Below, in pieces: positions 12,647 to 19,800 of a stretch of DNA of 21,222 bases. Origin of the DNA: DASTGO01 sp035719045 (GTDB taxonomy: Bacteria; Actinomycetota; Actinomycetes; Actinomycetales; Kineosporiaceae); the NCBI GenBank assembly GCA_035719045.1, contig DASTGO010000066.1, positions 1 to 21,222 on the forward strand, read 5' to 3'. How positions within the stretch are numbered: position 1 is the first letter of the stretch; every line of letters begins with the position of its first letter. Position numbers and translations under genes: made by a program. Below the pieces are notes generated by a model that did not search any database, was not told the DNA's origin, and was given only the letters and a program-made list of their open reading frames with translations.

Positions 12647-14833
12647 ATGACCGAGACGTATCCCCTGGCGAGGGCGGGGTGGGAGACGGGGGTCGCAGTT
12701 CCTGCCGGGCCACGTCGGTGGAACGACCGGCTGAAGTTCTGGCAGTCACCACCCGATCAGCCGCCCTGGGCCCGCCCCGTCCTGCTGTACATCGCCGTGG
12801 TGGCCGCGGCGCTGTACGCCTGGAACATCCAGCGGAGCGGGTTCGCGTACTACTACGCGATAGCCGTGAAGAGCATGTCGGTGAGCTGGAAGGCGTTCTT
12901 CTTCGGCGCGCTGGACCCGGGGGCCACGATCACGCTCGACAAGCTGGCCGGTTCGTTCATCCCGCAGGCGCTGTCTGCGCGCCTGTTCGGGTACCACCCA
13001 TGGTCAGTCACCCTGCCGCAGGTGATGGAGGGCGTGGTGTCGGTCCTGGTCATGTACCGGCTGGTCAGACGCTGGTTCGGTGCGGCAGCCGGTCTGCTGG
13101 CCGCGGGACTGTTCACGCTCACGCCGATCGTTGCAGCCATGTTCGGCCGCCCGATGGAGGACGGCGCGCTGACTCTGTGCCTGGTGCTCGCCGCCGACGC
13201 GTTCATCCGCGCACTGGCGGAGGCACGGCTGCGGTCGCTCATCCTGTCCGGTGTCTGGGTGGGGCTGGGCTTCCAGGCCAAGATGCTGCAGGCGTGGATG
13301 GTGCTCCCGGCCATGGCCCTCACCTACCTGTTCGCCGCCCCGATCCACCGGCGCAGACGCTTCGCGCACCTCAGCCTCGCCGGCGTGGTCATGCTTGCCG
13401 TTTCGCTGTCGTGGGTACTGCTCTTCGCGGCGACTCCCGCCGATGGCCGGCCGTACCTGGACGGCACCACCGACAACAACCCGTTCACGATGGTCTTCGC
13501 CTACAACGGCGTGAGCCGGCTCGGCATCAACATGCCGGGGGTGGTGCCGTCGATCTTCAACGGCCCCAGCCACGGTGCCGCGCGCAACATCCCCGGCGGG
13601 GACGTCGCGAACGGGTTCTTCGGCACCCTGGGCCCGGGCAAGCTACTCGGCCAGCCGCTCTCGAGCCAGGTCGGATATCTGTACCCGCTGGCTCTGATCA
13701 GTCTCGTCGTCGGGCTGAGCTGGTACCGCCGCGGTGCCCGCTGGATACCGGGCAGAGTCAGGATCACGGCGTCGGATGAAGCCCGGAAGATACGCCTGGC
13801 CTGGGGCGGCTTCGTGCTCTGGGGAGCCTGGCTGGTCACCTACGGGTTGGTGTTCAGCCGCATCAGGCTCTGGCACACCGTCTACCTCTCGTCGTTGGCG
13901 CCTGCCCTCGCTGCGCTGTCGGGCGCCGGGATCGTCATCCTCTGGCGGGGATACCGCGACCGAGGCGGACTGTGGCTGTGGCTCCTCCCGGCCACGATGG
14001 CCGTCGAGCTCGCCTGGACCGTGAAGGTGTCCAGCAAGTACCCCACATTCCTGCCCCAGCTGAACCGGATCGCGCTGGGTGCGGCACTGATCGCCGTGCT
14101 GGTCCTGATCGCCGGCGGGTGGCTGCGGCGGAGAGCCCGCGCTCGGCTTTCACCGGCCATGGCGCTCGGATGTGCGGCGATGCTCGTGGTGCCGTCCGCC
14201 TGGGCGATCTCCGTGCTGAACCCGACCTACGCCGGCACCGCCTTCGACGCAGCCGCGGGTCCGGGAGGCCTGCTGGGTCTCAGCCAAGTACGCCCACCCG
14301 GTCAAGGACGCCCGACCGGCCAGACACCGGGACCAACCGTGACACCCGGCCGATCCCCGATGCCGGGAGCTCCCGGGTCCGTGGCTCGCGGACCTGCCGG
14401 ACCTGCCGGACCTGCCGGGAGCGGGCCGTCCGGACCTCCCGGGAACATGTTCGACGGCGGTACGGAAACGATGACTCCGGCGCAGCAGCACCTTGACGAC
14501 TACCTGGTGGCCCACCGCGCGGGCGCCAGATTCGTTGCCGCCACCACCTACTGGAACAGCGCCCGGCCCTACATCATGGCGACCGGCCAGCCGTTCCTGC
14601 CCATGGGTGGGTACAGCGGTTCGGTACCCCAGCCCACGTTCGCCGCCGTGCAGGGGATGGTGACGGCGGGTGAACTGCGGTACATCCTGGTGGGCGGTGG
14701 ATCCGCTTTCGGAGGAAACCCCGAGGACACCGAGCTCTCCCGGATCAAGGTCTGGGTGACCAACGCATGCACGCCGGTGCCGGCGGCGGAGTACGGCGGG
14801 GACGACGCGCTGAAGCTCTACCGCTGCGGCTAG
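12647..14833 (+). CDS. GT39-family membrane glycosyltransferase (YkcB-like)
   Basis: This 728-residue integral membrane protein resembles the ArnT/PMT-like YkcB family, which transfers sugars from polyprenyl-phosphate donors to the outer face of the membrane. It has a short cytoplasmic N-terminus, a first membrane helix at about 45-62, then FAYYYAIAVKSMSVSWKAFF and ITLDKLAG with the Asp typical of the first external loop. About ten more hydrophobic helices run to residue 535. Residues 536-603 form a Pro/Gly-rich linker with collagen-like GPAGPAGPAG. Residues 604-728 form an external domain with TTYWNSARPYIMATGQP and a GELRYILVGGG segment, as in the YkcA/YkcB C-terminal domain. The start ATG has GGGAG 4-5 bases before it. 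The acceptor is unknown. No other glycan gene is adjacent. Confidence 0.85.
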   Translation: MTETYPLARAGWETGVAVPAGPRRWNDRLKFWQSPPDQPPWARPVLLYIAVVAAALYAWNIQRSGFAYYYAIAVKSMSVSWKAFFFGALDPGATITLDKLAGSFIPQALSARLFGYHPWSVTLPQVMEGVVSVLVMYRLVRRWFGAAAGLLAAGLFTLTPIVAAMFGRPMEDGALTLCLVLAADAFIRALAEARLRSLILSGVWVGLGFQAKMLQAWMVLPAMALTYLFAAPIHRRRRFAHLSLAGVVMLAVSLSWVLLFAATPADGRPYLDGTTDNNPFTMVFAYNGVSRLGINMPGVVPSIFNGPSHGAARNIPGGDVANGFFGTLGPGKLLGQPLSSQVGYLYPLALISLVVGLSWYRRGARWIPGRVRITASDEARKIRLAWGGFVLWGAWLVTYGLVFSRIRLWHTVYLSSLAPALAALSGAGIVILWRGYRDRGGLWLWLLPATMAVELAWTVKVSSKYPTFLPQLNRIALGAALIAVLVLIAGGWLRRRARARLSPAMALGCAAMLVVPSAWAISVLNPTYAGTAFDAAAGPGGLLGLSQVRPPGQGRPTGQTPGPTVTPGRSPMPGAPGSVARGPAGPAGPAGSGPSGPPGNMFDGGTETMTPAQQHLDDYLVAHRAGARFVAATTYWNSARPYIMATGQPFLPMGGYSGSVPQPTFAAVQGMVTAGELRYILVGGGSAFGGNPEDTELSRIKVWVTNACTPVPAAEYGGDDALKLYRCG

Positions 14834-15124
14834 CGCTCCGACCGGACCCACTGACTCTCGCGTGATCCACGATGCCATGGACAAGGACGCCGCTCGCATG
14901 CGCCCGCCGATAGCCGGCGCCATCTGGTCACTACCCACCAGTAGCGACAAGTCACCGTGCGGATACCCAATGTCGCCAATACGGTCGCTTCGCGAGGTTC
15001 CGGCCGGGGCAGGGAGACCGGGATTCCGGGACCTCGCGCGCATCGGCACGGGGGTGGCTGGCACCGCGTGACCGGGTCCGATCACGCGGCCCTCGACGGG
15101 CCACAAGCCGGGGAATCTGTGGGG
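14834..15124. other. Gene-free interval before the STAS gene
   Basis: No coding frame in these 291 bases has family resemblance. A weak hairpin, CTGGT...ACCAG, occurs around 14925-14941. The promoter of the STAS gene probably lies here, but I see no strong -35/-10 pair. The frame of the STAS gene stays open upstream to 14957, but that stretch reads as non-coding. Confidence 0.5.
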
Positions 15125-15532
15125 ATGAGCACCATGGGGAACTGTTTCACGACGGAGATCACGCAGGGGGTCTTCCATGTCTACCTGCGGGGGGACATCG
15201 ACGCGGCCTGCGAGGACGAACTGCAGGAGATCGTCATCGCCTACGCGGACTCGGCCTGGGCGAATGTCGTGGTCGATCTCGGGGATGTCACGTTCTTCGG
15301 AATTCCCGGCCTTCGGTTGCTGAACTTTCTCGCGGGTCAGACCCGTCGCCGGGACCGCCGCCTGACGCTGCGGCGCGTCCCGCCCATGCCGTGGCGGGTC
15401 ATCCACACCGCCGGACCGGCTGAGGCTCTCCCCGACGAGCCCGATGCCGCCGACCCCTGTGACCACCTCGATCTCATCGACGGCCAGTCGGTCCCGTGCC
15501 GGTGGGAGGAAGCGCAAGTCCTCACTCCCTGA
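15125..15532 (+). CDS. STAS-domain protein (anti-sigma antagonist-like), no phospho-Ser
   Basis: This 135-residue protein has a STAS fold: GVFHVYLRGDIDAACEDELQ, VVVDLGDVTFFGIPGLRLLN, then RRRDRRLTLRRVPPMPWRVI. STAS proteins such as SpoIIAA and RsbV bind an anti-sigma kinase and are switched off when it phosphorylates a serine in the DSSGL motif. Here that motif is GIPGL (residues 59-63), so the Asp and both phosphorylatable serines are gone. The fold is retained but the usual switch is not possible. The final 30 residues are acidic and extend past the domain. ATG 15125 is chosen because GGGGA lies 9-10 bases upstream and the fold begins right after it. No anti-sigma or sigma gene is adjacent. 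Confidence 0.8.
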   Translation: MSTMGNCFTTEITQGVFHVYLRGDIDAACEDELQEIVIAYADSAWANVVVDLGDVTFFGIPGLRLLNFLAGQTRRRDRRLTLRRVPPMPWRVIHTAGPAEALPDEPDAADPCDHLDLIDGQSVPCRWEEAQVLTP

Positions 15533-15554
15533 AATTCCCTGAAACTCCCTGAAC
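15525..15554 (+). repeat. Three tandem 10-bp units at the STAS stop codon
   Basis: CTCCCTGAAA, TTCCCTGAAA and CTCCCTGAAC follow one another, and the TGA stop lies in the first unit. Each unit contains CCCTGAA. It is a short slippage-type repeat with no assigned role. Confidence 0.85.
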
Positions 15555-15649
15555 TCAACGGGTCCGGACGTCGGCACCGGCCCGGAACCAGGGGCGGGTC
15601 GGGCGGATCCACCTCCTTCCCGGGTTCGCGGGCCGGAACGGCGTCACCC

Positions 15650-17065
15650 TCACATGCGCATGCCCATCGGGAGGACGAACAGGTAGGCGTTCACCATGGC
15701 CAGGAGGCTGATCAGCGCCAGGAACGGAAGCACCGTGGCCCGGCGCTCCAGCCGCTCCGCGTGGTGACGGCGGGCGATCCGCAGTGCGGTGTACACCGAA
15801 CCGGCCACCCCGGCGGCGAGCAGCAGGTATTGCAGGGCCCGGATCGTCCCCGGACCCGCGAGCGCCGCCTGCCCTGTCCCGTCCCCGGCGCCGAACGTCA
15901 CCAGCACGGTGGTGATCACGGTGCCGCCCTCGGCAAGCAGGTGGAACAGGTTGTGGGCCAGGTGAGCCGCGATGTCCAGCGGGATCAGCGCATAACCGAA
16001 CCGGGCGAAGTTGACCCAGATCCCGACCCCGTTACCGGCCGAGGCAGCCCGCGACATCGCCGCCAGCAGTGCCACCGGCGCGGTCACGGCGACCCCGAAC
16101 GCCAGGGTGAACACCACGGCGGGGCTGGTGATCCCCGTCGTGGCGGCGACCGCGGCGAGGGCGTCGTTCCAGATCCCCAGCATGGTGACGTTCTGGATCA
16201 GCACGATGCCCATGATCGCCATCGCGAGGAAGGATTCCTCTGCCCTCGGAGTACGCACCGACCCCAGCTCGCTCGCCGGCGGGCGGACCCGGATCCGGAT
16301 CGCGTCATGCGGGCAGGCCTTGATGCAGTTGGCGCACAGGTTGCAGTTCGCGGTGGAGTCCATCGTGCGGGGGAAGCTGAACAGTGGGCAACCGGGCACG
16401 GTCGCTGTGCCGTTGTAGCAGGCCGCCCGACTGGTGCAGGTCCGGCAGGCCTCCTGGTCCGCCCGCAGTTGGAGCATCCCGGTCCGCCCGTAGTTGCCGC
16501 ACAGGCCCCCCAGGAAGCACAGGTAGCGGCAGAACGCCCGGCGCTGCAGGAACGCCCCGGAGGCCACCACCCCGGTGGTCAGCAGCAGGAGCAGCACCCC
16601 GGAACCCCAGGGCGACTCCACGATCCCCCAGATGTGGTCGCTCCAGGTGATGGCCAGGAACTGCGCATCGATGATCCAGATTCCGTAGGTCTTCAGGAAC
16701 CGCGGCACCGGCCGGTTGACGCCGACCAGCCGCTGCACCAGGTCGGAGATCGCACCGAACGGGCAGACCGCGCACCAGAACCGGCCCAGCAGCACGAACA
16801 CCGCGGGCAGCACCGGCCACCACAGCACCCACATCAGCGCCGTGCCGCTGTTGTGCGCCGCCCGATCCGGACCGGCTAACAGTTGATAGGCCACGAATCC
16901 GAACACCGCGGCGACCGGGAGCTGGAACACCCCGGGGTACCAGCGGCTGCGCAGCAGTCCGGAGACCGCCCGGCTGCGCAACAGGTTCTCCCGCAAGGGA
17001 ATGAGCGGCTGCTCGCGCGGCTGGTCCTCGCCGGCCGGGCGCAGGTCGGACGCGGGTGTGGTCAT
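15650..17065 (-). CDS. Membrane polyferredoxin (NapH/NosR/CcoG-like)
   Basis: This 471-residue membrane iron-sulfur protein has hydrophobic helices flanking two Fer4_5-type Cys motifs. These are CAVCPFG (Cys98, Cys101) and CRYLCFLGGLC (Cys179, Cys183, Cys189), the latter with Phe where Pro is usual. Further cysteines lie at 207, 210, 216 and 226. A complete 4Fe-4S motif, CNLCANCIKACP, is at 241-251. About five more helices follow. One carries His368, His371 and His375 (IAAHLAHNLFHLL), possible metal or haem ligands. The family moves electrons across or along the cytoplasmic membrane; NapH and NosR serve nitrogen oxide reduction, while CcoG reduces Cu(II). Its ATG overlaps the stop of the Met/His-rich gene by 4 bases, so translation is coupled. 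The exact subfamily is unsure. Confidence 0.82.
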   Translation of the reverse strand: MTTPASDLRPAGEDQPREQPLIPLRENLLRSRAVSGLLRSRWYPGVFQLPVAAVFGFVAYQLLAGPDRAAHNSGTALMWVLWWPVLPAVFVLLGRFWCAVCPFGAISDLVQRLVGVNRPVPRFLKTYGIWIIDAQFLAITWSDHIWGIVESPWGSGVLLLLLTTGVVASGAFLQRRAFCRYLCFLGGLCGNYGRTGMLQLRADQEACRTCTSRAACYNGTATVPGCPLFSFPRTMDSTANCNLCANCIKACPHDAIRIRVRPPASELGSVRTPRAEESFLAMAIMGIVLIQNVTMLGIWNDALAAVAATTGITSPAVVFTLAFGVAVTAPVALLAAMSRAASAGNGVGIWVNFARFGYALIPLDIAAHLAHNLFHLLAEGGTVITTVLVTFGAGDGTGQAALAGPGTIRALQYLLLAAGVAGSVYTALRIARRHHAERLERRATVLPFLALISLLAMVNAYLFVLPMGMRM

Positions 17066-17460
17066 GACACGGTCCTCCGGGTCCGGATCCGGGACTGTTT
17101 CGGACGTGATGCCGCGGCGGCCACCAGCACCAGGCCGTTGACCAGCCCGAAGCCGCCCAGCACCAGGGCACGGGGAGGGGATCCGGCCGACGTCTCCGAC
17201 ACCGAGTGCTGATGGTCCATGCCCGGCATGCCGTCCATGCCGGTGCCGTCCCCGTGGTCCATCCCGGGCATGCCGTCCATGCCGGTGCCGTCACCGTGGT
17301 CCATCCCCGGCATCGGCGGCGTGGTCGACGCCCGCGGCACCGTCCCGGCGCTTCCGGACGCCGCGGCCGCAGCAGACGGTAGCGGTCCGGCCAGGATCAC
17401 CCCGGCAACGGCCAGACAGGCGACGACCGGGACAGTTCGATGGCGGACCATGGCGGTCAC
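17062..17460 (-). CDS. Exported Met/His/Asp-rich, putative copper-binding protein
   Basis: This 132-residue protein has four parts. The first is a signal peptide (RHRTVPVVACLAVAGVILAG, then Ala-rich). The second is a short exposed segment with repeats MPGMDHGDGTGMDG, the same again, and PGMDHQHS. The third is one membrane helix (ALVLGGFGLVNGLVLVAAAA), and the fourth a basic tail. The exposed part carries many Met, His and Asp residues, like the MDH-rich repeats of CopA/PcoA copper-resistance proteins. It could bind copper or a similar metal outside the cell. GTG 17460 is preferred because GGAGGAGGG lies just upstream; the open frame to 17481 would run through that ribosome-binding site. Alternatively ATG 17451 could be used. 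The stop overlaps the polyferredoxin start (ATGA). I do not recognise a named family. Confidence 0.72.
   Translation of the reverse strand: MTAMVRHRTVPVVACLAVAGVILAGPLPSAAAAASGSAGTVPRASTTPPMPGMDHGDGTGMDGMPGMDHGDGTGMDGMPGMDHQHSVSETSAGSPPRALVLGGFGLVNGLVLVAAAASRPKQSRIRTRRTVS
17215..17298 (-). repeat. Two 42-bp tandem units (plus partial) encoding GMDH repeats
   Basis: Two 42-base units (17215-17256 and 17257-17298) differ at only a few bases, and a partial third follows. They encode PGMDHGDGTGMDGM. The unit keeps the reading frame, so copy number could change the number of putative metal ligands. Confidence 0.9.
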
Positions 17461-17688
17461 GGGACCCTCCTCCGGTAGCACGGCGGGCCCACCATGGCCC
17501 GTGCCGCGCCCCGCAGGCGCCCCGAATCGGGGTCCACGGGCTTTCTTCAGAGAACCTTCATACGCCGACGGCCGGGTCCGCTCCCCCGCCAGGACCTTCG
17601 GTCCGTGGCCCGGAGGGCAGGCCCGGACAGCGCGGGACCGGGCCGGCCGGGGTATCTGGTGCCCCGAACCGGCCCGGTCCGGCTCCGG

Positions 17689-19527
17689 TCAGCCGGTGAT
17701 GGTCACCGAGTCGAACACCGCCCGGGTGTCCGCCCTGATCCCCTGGACCAGCAGCGAGGTGGGCGAGACGGTCACCTTGGTGAACTCGAAGAAGGTCGCC
17801 TCACGGAAGGCGCTCCACGACGGCTGGCTGATCCGGAAGGCGTTGAAGCCGCTGCCGCCCCCACCACTGACGACGTACGTGGTCCCGCCACTGCTCACCA
17901 CCGCGCCGCCCTTCAGCTGACGGCTGCGCTCGTAGTTGTGCGAGTTGCCGGACAGCACCAGTTGCACGTGGTACTGGTCGAACAGCGGCACCAGGTACTG
18001 CTGACCGAGCTTGTAGCTGGAGTTGGCGCTGGTAGAGCTGTGCGGCGGCTTGTGCACCGTCACGATCCGCCAGGTCGACGAGGCGTGCGCCGCGAGGTCC
18101 TGCTGGAGGAAGGCGTACTGGGGGGAGGCCGGGTCGACAGGCTCCTCACTGTCCATGACGGTGATATGCGCGTTCCCCCAGTCGTAGGAGTACCACGCGT
18201 GGTTCGCGCCTAGCATCGGGAAGTCCTGCCAGAACTGCCCGTCGGAGTAGCGCTCCTTGTTCCCGTTCATCGGAAGCAGCGGCTGGGACATCACCGCGGT
18301 CCCGAACTGCTTGAAGAACCTGGCGTCCACGTCGGAGTACGTGGTGGCGAAGTTGGGGTCAATGAAGCCGGAGGACGGGTAGACGTTGTCCCCGAGGGTC
18401 TGGATGAACGAGGTCCCGGCCGCAGCGATCGCCGTGGCGTTCTGCTGCTCGCCGCTGCTGGCTCCACCGAAGTCACCGATCGCCGCGAACGAGAACGTCC
18501 GCCCCGCCGGGGCCGCGGTGGAGAAGCTCGCACTGCGGGTCGCCGAACTGCCGGTGGATGCCGCGCTGGTGACCGCGTACTGGTACGTGGTGCCCGGTGC
18601 CAGCCCGGACAGCTTCACCATGTGGTGCAGCACGCTGCCCTGCGGGTCGGTCGCCGTGTTCGAGCCCGTGGAACCGACGCCGTAGCCGATCCGGCCGGTG
18701 GTCGGGATGTTCGTCCACCACGAGACGACCGCCGACGTGGCCGTCACGTTGGAGAGCAGCGGGCCGCGCGCGATGGCGGCCGTGCCGGCGGCCGAGGTGG
18801 TGGCGCTGCGGGCCGTGGTCGCGGCCGACAGGTTGCCCGCGGAGTCGACCGCCCGCACGGCGTAGCTGTGCGTGGACTTCGCGGCCAACCCGTTGTCGGA
18901 GTAGTGCAGGCCGCCGGGCAGGTCCATCCGGCCGACCACGGCCCCGTCCCGCAGGACCTGGTAGCCGGCGACGTCGGACGACGAGGACGCCCCCCAGAGC
19001 ACGTCGATCCGGGAGGAGGAGAAGACGCTGACGCGGACGCTGGCACTGCTCGGGGCGGCCGGTGGGGTGCTGTCGCTGCTGCCGGGGGTGCTGACCTGGA
19101 CGGTTCTCATCGGGGACTGGTTGTTCGCGGCGTCGATGGCGACGATCCCGAAGGTGTAGCCCCGGCCGCTGTAGAGGTGGGTCGCCGAGTAGGAGGTCAC
19201 CGCGTCCGCGGTGGCGATCAGGGTGAGGGCGCCGGCCGCCGCCCCCGCGGGGCCGCGGTAGACCCGGTACCCCTCGATGGCGACGTTGTCCTTCGAGGCC
19301 CCCCACGCGAGCGTGACGGAGTTGGCGGTCAGTCCTGACGTCGCGATAGCGCCCGGCTGGGTCGGCGGGGAGGTGTCGCCCGAGGCCGACCAGGCGACGC
19401 TATCGGCGGCCAGGGGGAACATCCCCGCCAGTCCCATCAGCAGCGCGGCGGCGAGCCAGGGACGGCGACGGTGACGATGACGTTGACGGTGATCACGGGT
19501 AGGTCTTGGCATCCCGGCAGTATTCAC
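17689..19527 (-). CDS. Secreted purple-acid-phosphatase-like protein with Fn3 domains
   Basis: This 612-residue protein has a signal peptide (about residues 20-48). Two fibronectin type III domains follow (about 53-148 and 153-245), then a PAP N-terminal domain (about 252-340; GPLLSNVTATSAVVSWWTN). The metallophosphatase domain runs from about 346. Metal-site motifs are GDFG (Asp352), GDNVY (Asp380, Tyr383), GNKE (423-425) and VHKPPH (His492), and the last is SGNSHNYER (528-533). Canonical purple acid phosphatases have GNHE and GHxH, so the His of each is replaced here (Lys424, Asn528). The enzyme may hydrolyse phosphate esters outside the cell, but activity is uncertain. GTG 19527 is the longest start and ATG 19512 is possible. 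Neither has a clear ribosome-binding site. It lies upstream of the Met/His-rich gene on the same strand, but about 230 bases separate them, so it is probably separate. Confidence 0.8.
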   Translation of the reverse strand: MNTAGMPRPTRDHRQRHRHRRRPWLAAALLMGLAGMFPLAADSVAWSASGDTSPPTQPGAIATSGLTANSVTLAWGASKDNVAIEGYRVYRGPAGAAAGALTLIATADAVTSYSATHLYSGRGYTFGIVAIDAANNQSPMRTVQVSTPGSSDSTPPAAPSSASVRVSVFSSSRIDVLWGASSSSDVAGYQVLRDGAVVGRMDLPGGLHYSDNGLAAKSTHSYAVRAVDSAGNLSAATTARSATTSAAGTAAIARGPLLSNVTATSAVVSWWTNIPTTGRIGYGVGSTGSNTATDPQGSVLHHMVKLSGLAPGTTYQYAVTSAASTGSSATRSASFSTAAPAGRTFSFAAIGDFGGASSGEQQNATAIAAAGTSFIQTLGDNVYPSSGFIDPNFATTYSDVDARFFKQFGTAVMSQPLLPMNGNKERYSDGQFWQDFPMLGANHAWYSYDWGNAHITVMDSEEPVDPASPQYAFLQQDLAAHASSTWRIVTVHKPPHSSTSANSSYKLGQQYLVPLFDQYHVQLVLSGNSHNYERSRQLKGGAVVSSGGTTYVVSGGGGSGFNAFRISQPSWSAFREATFFEFTKVTVSPTSLLVQGIRADTRAVFDSVTITG

Positions 19528-19546
19528 CCGAATTGCCCATATTTCA

Positions 19547-19560
19547 GGGTGTTAACACCC
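19547..19560. promoter_or_regulatory. 14-bp perfect palindrome GGGTGTTAACACCC
   Basis: This perfect dyad with GTTAAC core lies 20 bases before the GTG at 19527 and about 240 bases before copA on the other strand. Its position between divergent genes and close to the start suggests an operator of the phosphatase-like gene. The regulator is unknown. Confidence 0.5.
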
Positions 19561-19662
19561 GACTCGCCCGATTTGCCGATGTCGGGACGCCCGGACGGCC
19601 GGTCGACCCGGGCGAGGCGGTCACCGTCGCCGGGCGAGCGGCGGCCTCCCGTGAGGCTTGCC

Positions 19663-19675
19663 TGACCCAAGGTCA
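19663..19675. promoter_or_regulatory. Dyad TGACC-CAA-GGTCA upstream of copA
   Basis: A perfect 5-base inverted repeat with a 3-base spacer lies about 125 bases before the copA start. It may be a regulator site. The half-site is short, so this is a modest signal. Confidence 0.3.
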
Positions 19676-19685
19676 ACCGAAAGCC

Positions 19686-19740
19686 CGGTACCGGACGCGC
19701 CGGAAGGTCCCGTCCGGTACCGCGGGGGCCGGGCTAGCCT
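19686..19740 (+). promoter_or_regulatory. 12-bp inverted repeat and -10-like box before copA
   Basis: CGGTACCGGACG (19686-19697) is perfectly mirrored by CGTCCGGTACCG (19711-19722) around 13 bases. A TAGCCT box (19735-19740) follows 12 bases later. The right arm overlaps where a -35 would lie. A repressor bound here would block polymerase, which fits a metal-responsive switch. I do not recognise a CsoR or CueR consensus. Confidence 0.45.
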
Positions 19741-19800
19741 TCGACGGCGCGGCCCGTGACCGGACTTCCGGGCCGGATCCGTGACCCGGAAGGCACGCCG

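Noticed and set aside
12679..13779. A second frame overlapping the glycosyltransferase gene
   Set aside because: It is a frame shadow with no membrane or domain pattern, while the 12647 frame encodes a coherent polytopic protein.
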